Assembly (NCBI GenBank): GCA_018340805.1 | Contig: JACMZG010001913.1 | Span: forward strand, 26,788,099-26,852,098 | Source of the DNA: Microvelia longipes | Lineage: Eukaryota; Arthropoda; Insecta; Hemiptera; Veliidae | Direction of reading: 5' to 3' | Length of the DNA: 64,000 nucleotides | Part shown: positions 28,342 to 34,300 of the stretch, piece after piece | How the letters are laid out: every line of letters starts with the position of its first letter | Numbering within the stretch: position 1 is the first letter of the stretch | Made by a program: the position numbers and the translations under genes | Notes under the pieces: generated by a model | Database searches by the model: none | What the model was told of the DNA's origin: nothing | What the model saw: only the letters and a program-made list of their open reading frames with translations

Positions 28342-31300
28342 AGTTATTTTTACAGTAAATATTTTTTATTATTGGGCTAGAAAGATAAGGCTCCCATTTA
28401 ACTCTAATTTACCCAATAGAATGGCAATTCACCAAATCGAATAGCAATTTATCCAATGGAATGGCAATTTACTTTTTCTTAGGAGCAAAAAAATAGTTTG
28501 AATGGCTTGTAGCCAGTAAGAAGAAACGGGGGACGGATCTTTTATTTTAAGTACTATACTTGAAAGGTATCGGAAGTTCGATAATATTTAGTTAAAGTAC
28601 TGTCCAAGTAAAGGCATGTCCTCGATTTAAGTCCTTTTATACTATTTAATTTCTGTACCAAGTCTCATAAAAATTGGATTGATGAGGCGTTTAAGCGTGT
28701 TCATCAGAAATGTGCACAGCCATAAACTTTCGGATAAAGGCTTTATTCAAATAAACTTTTAACTTAATTTATAAACAAATCGAAACTTAAACTGTTAAGC
28801 AACTAATGTGTGAACGACAAATATGGCAGCAATATGTTATAAAACCTTAATACTATCAGAACTACTACTTTCAAAATAACTTACAAAATCAAGCCTATTT
28901 CTACCATTGTTACCCAAAAACTTTGCCGTGTCTCCTGTGGGAAAACCGCAGGAAAACTTATTGTTTGAGTTTAATATGAAACAGAGAGCGCTGATAACAT
29001 GATAACAAACTTTTCCCTCATATTTATCATTTTTGAAAATATGACATTAAATTAAATGAAAAAGTTCTTATAGTGAATTTCTAAATTAAATGTGAGCTAT
29101 ATTTAAATCAGAGACATACAATGCTTATGATGTTAGAAAAGCAATTGTAAACTGTTGAGGTAAACTGTTTAACTCAAGCGAGAAACTGCTACCAGATTTC
29201 ATGCTTTCTTCATTGCATGTAGGTTCAACTAAGTACAAGTCATTCAATTCACATATACTGCTCAATTCAATGAGCTACCTCAATTCAACACAATGAACCC
29301 AGTTCATGAGAAGTAGCCTTTTTACGTATAATTTGAATAAGAACCATTATCTAGTGATCATTAACAGGTGATGCTTTCACACTTTAATTCATCAACTGTT
29401 TTGTTGTAGGTGTATCCACTAGTAGTAAGAGAGGACAGTAGTCAAGCCTGGTGAGTAGACCACATCTTTGGGTCCTTTTCACCAACTAACGTACATCCTT
29501 TATACATCCTCACTATATCCTTCTACTCTGATAAATTATGAGTGCTGTAGTTTTTGTCAATCCACTTAAAAGACATTCCTGAATCAGAATGAATCATGAT
29601 TCGGCTATTAAATCAATTGGAAATTGATTAAAAAGTTGTATTGAAAATGCCGTAAAATGTCTAATAGGTATTGACTAGGTTGCCCCTAATGTGCGGAGAT
29701 TAGAGAGGTATTAAGTACACTAAAGACTGTTTCTGAAACTTAGGCCCTTACTTGGTCAACACTAAGCTTTGTACTTGTGAAGTAGACCAAGTGAATTTTA
29801 CTTTAGTAATTCTTACTAGGAATTTTTATTTGTGTTGACCAATTGACATCTTAGATTGTCATTAGCTCAACACCACGATTTTAACAAATAATGAACGGAG
29901 ACACTTTGGCTGTCACTTGCTCAACACTAGTTTTTGAGCTTGTGTTGACCGAGTGACACCAAAGTGCACATTGCTGATAAATTCAACCCTGACTTGGCAG
30001 GAATTAGGAGGATAGTTAAAATACTACAAGTACACCACTCACACTAAGATCCTCCATGTTGACACATGTCGTGTAGTTAGACCATACTTGCCCTGACTCG
30101 GGATGCCTAAACCAGCTTCCGTCGACCGTGCAGACCTTATGACCCTGCCCTGTAATAAAAGCAAAGACTCATGTGAGCTTAAGTGTTAACACCATGATGC
30201 TTGAGCTCTTTCAGTGGAAAGCAATAATGAAAAATGTTGCTTAAAACTATCTTAGAGCTTAATTTCCCATGTTAATAACGAAGCAGAGTTAAGGAAAGTA
30301 CAGATTGTAACTTGAACATGCGCCGTGCTATAGCTTCCCTCTTCATAGAGAGTATAAAGAAGAAGGTTCAGAACTTGAACTTATTTATTTAATACTTAAA
30401 CATACTTTAAATGAAAGAAAGCATAAAAACTAATAAAAATTTTAATGGGCCGGCTCTGACAGACAAAGTTTGTAAGCCCCCTTCATTTCTACATTTTTGA
30501 TTATCTTTCTTTATGATAATAAAAAAACGCAAAAAAACTTTTTTTATTTCAAAAGTTATTAAAGTTTTTGTTTACAAAGAAGGGGATTTACGGAGTAATT
30601 TTCACTTGATCCTTCACAAAAAAATAATGGGGTATGAAGTACCTCAAAAATTTTCTTCACCTCCTTACTTTGTGCACGATTATATCCAAATAAAATATTA
30701 TCTAGAATTACTCAAAGTGAAAGCTGACTAATGCACTAAGTTTCAATTTGAGAGTAAAACTAACAGATTAATATTTTTAAATCAAACTTGATATAACAAT
30801 AAACCTTGGGAAGGACAAGAAACCTGTTGAAAACTATGTTGTTGTAACGTCATTAACCCGAATTGTTGAGTCACTTAACCTTTTAAAACGGCGGTAAACC
30901 AACAGATTAAAATATTTAGGTCTGTAATAATGTTTTTTAGTTCGCTGAATTTAATGAAACCATCCTTAGTCGATAAAACACTGTGTTGACCAAAATGTCG
31001 ATGTAATACGAAAAACTTGGTGTCGTTACTTTTAAAAAAATTCCTTTGAAAAAAAAAATCAATTACGGAGTACCTCGGGACTTTTCCTCATCACATCGGA
31101 TTTGATGGTTCACAACTTTTTTAGAAAACGTACACATGTCATTATCAAAATTTGCACATATGTTGGTCCTATACGTAGTTACATGCATACCACATCTCAA
31201 ATTGATAGCAACTTTTTTTCGTAGTTCATGATTTTTCGAAATTCTTGCTCGTCATAAAAATATTAAATTATACGCATCAGAAACGCGAAACATTAGATTC

Positions 31301-34300
31301 ATTATCTATATTAACGCGGTCACCACCGGAAGACTTATTTCTTTATGACTATATCCTTGGAAGCTGACGCACTCTATTGACACATACCACGTATGTACGT
31401 ATGTGTCTACTTCTAATGTACTTGACTTCAAGTCTACCATAATCAAACTTTATTTTTACGATCTCATCCATTCATGTCCATATCAAATATGACTAAAATT
31501 TCTTATAGGGCGTCATTTTAAGCATACTGTTTTACTTTTTCAACTCTATTAATAGTTAAGGTATGGTATAAGACGATTGTAAGCTCTAAAATATCCATCC
31601 AATGCCTTATTTACTATATCTTCTTAACATAAGCCTATTCCAACTAGGTTTTTTTTATACCCGTGTAATAAATAAATAAATATATATTTTTTTGAGGTAG
31701 TACGTAATTGAGCACTTTATTAGACCGTTTTTAGGATGAGAAGCCAATCATTATTGTTACAGGAGGTTATTTAGTACTTTTCACCTCCGAGGACAATAAT
31801 GAATGTAAAAAAACGCCTAGGACGTAAAAGTAATTCATATGTTGCCGCCATTACTGTAATGTAGCGTGTTCAAAAAACAATCTGTGTTAAACCTTCATGA
31901 GTTTTCTTTAAAATCGTTAATTTTGTTTCTGTTTTTGTTCGTAGGCTAATTTTTTTTTCGTTTTTAAAAGGTGTTCTATTTGACAATTTTTGTGTGTTTA
32001 TTTGTAAAGCTTTTACATTTTTGAGTAAAAGTGTAAAGCTATGAATGCATTTAATGACGACGATAATATGGAGTTAATTGGACGTTTGTTTTTTCCAATT
32101 AAGTATATAGCGCAGTTTATTTAATGAGTGCTACCTCAAAAAAAAATAGAGTATGCCATCCGGCTGAGAATGTCTTTATGTCTTGGCAATTTTTCCCGAC
32201 TCGCTTCGCTCGTCGGTAAATCTGATTGCCGTGACATAAAGACACACTTCTCAGCCTTATGGCATAAATAACTATTTTTTTATTTCTTTTGACCCTAACG
32301 TTTACAGTGATGAGCTACTAAAACTGAGTGCTACTCACAGCTACTAACACGATGGTCTTTCTTTCGGAATAAAAATGTCTTCATGAAAACTAGAATCGTA
32401 TCGTACTCTGGATTAACCAATAAACATATTTTCCAATTGAACATTTTAATATTTAACTGGATAATATTAATGAACGTTACCATTTTATTCTTGATATCAA
32501 GAAAGGATGAAATGGCGACTCTAATACAAAGTTTTCCTGATTTATGAAGGTCATTTGTAAAAAACTATTTATTCTCATACGAGCAATGGGGGCAGATTCG
32601 AGGAGTAGGAAAAGGAAAGATAGAGGAAAGGGAGAGATGGTGGAAAGAGGAAGATAGATGAAAGGGAGAGATGGAGGATAGGAAAAGATAGAGGAAAGAG
32701 AGAGATGGAGTAAAGGGGAATATAGAGGAAAGAGAGAGATGGAGGAAAGGGGAATATAGAGGAAAGGGAGAGATGGAAGAAAGGGGAATATAGAGGAAAT
32801 GGAGAGATGGAGGAAAGAAAAAGATAGAGGAAAGGGAGAGATGGAGGAAAAGAATAGATAGAGGAAAGAGAGAGATGGAGGAAAGGGGAATATAGAAGAA
32901 AGGGAGAGATGGAAGAAAGGGGAATATAGAGAAAATGGAGAGATGGAGGAAAGAGAAAGATAGAGGAAAGGGAGAGATGGAGGAAAGGGAGAGATGGAGG
33001 AAAGGGAGAGATGGAAGAAAGGGGAATATAGTGGAAATGGAGAGATGGAGGAAAGAGAAAGATAGAGGAAAGGGAAAGATAGAGGAAAGGGAGAGATGGA
33101 GGAAAAGAAAAGATAGAGGAAAGAGAGAGATGGAGAAAGAGAGAGATGGAGGAAAGAGAGAGATGGAGGAAAGGGGAATATAGAGGAAAGGGAGAGATGG
33201 AGGAAAGGGAAGGATAGAGGGAAGGGAGAGATGGAGGGTAGAGACAACATTTACTTACAATGATTTAAAAATATGGAGTAAAATCTAGAGGATATATGTT
33301 AAGCTATTGCAATATTTTCTTTGCAGTTGAGATAGAATAGAGACTTTAATAGCTTGCTATTATGCCTCATAAATTGTAAAAAACTGCTGTTTTTTTACAG
33401 AGCTATGTTTCATAATATAGTCTGACACGAGATACATCATGAAACATACGCAATATTTATGTTATCTTTTATGTTTTATATAGCAAATTGCTAAGATACG
33501 TTCTGCTTCATTTTAAAATATAATTGTTTAATCAAAATGCCTGTGAATAACAGAATAGTTCACTGCTCGTGTGGTTTAAACAGGTCTAAACACGGACTAC
33601 TTACAAGTTGAGAGGACACGATCTCCATGGCTACAGTGTCGGAGGGTATTGGAGGGCAAACTCGATTCAATATCAAAAGATAATTTTGATATTACAAAAC
33701 TTTCTGTGTAATTGTTAATTAAAGAGCAATTATTATGAGTTAAGAGTATATAATGAAGAAATAACATATTCAAAAATATGTATGAAAAATCGTTTTACCC
33801 TAATTATAAAAAATCGCTTAAATAGAAGCGATTAGGATAGTATACCGCTTTATTGAATACCTTGCAAGTTTGCTACCGATTGGCAAATCAGGCAATTTTT
33901 TTCAAACAATTTTATGATATCAATAAAAAATATCCATGTCTGTTTCCTACTTAGTCTTTCAACAACACTACTATTATTTTAAAATTAATCGTATTAAAAT
34001 ATGTATTTGTAGTTAAACATTTGAAATTATTATTCCTTTTTTTATAATCTTGATTCGCAATGAAGATTTATTGATAATAGATCTATAATATCATTTCTAG
34101 GATATAAAAAATTGAACAAAGGACATAGGAAAATTTCCAATAATCATAATAAATATAACTATAACATAATAAAACCGAACTAAACAGAGAGAGTATGTTT
34201 ATTTAATAAGTGAGTAAGTAAGTTTATAAGAATAAGTATGTTTAAAAACATCCAAAAAGTAATCCAACTCTTAAGTGTCAGTTAAGTGTCACTCTTAAGA

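Noticed and set aside
32477..33250. 257-residue open frame on the minus strand, Ser/Pro/Phe/Leu-rich
   Set aside because: It is the translation of the GA-rich minisatellite. The opposite strand is open too, and the composition follows the repeat unit.
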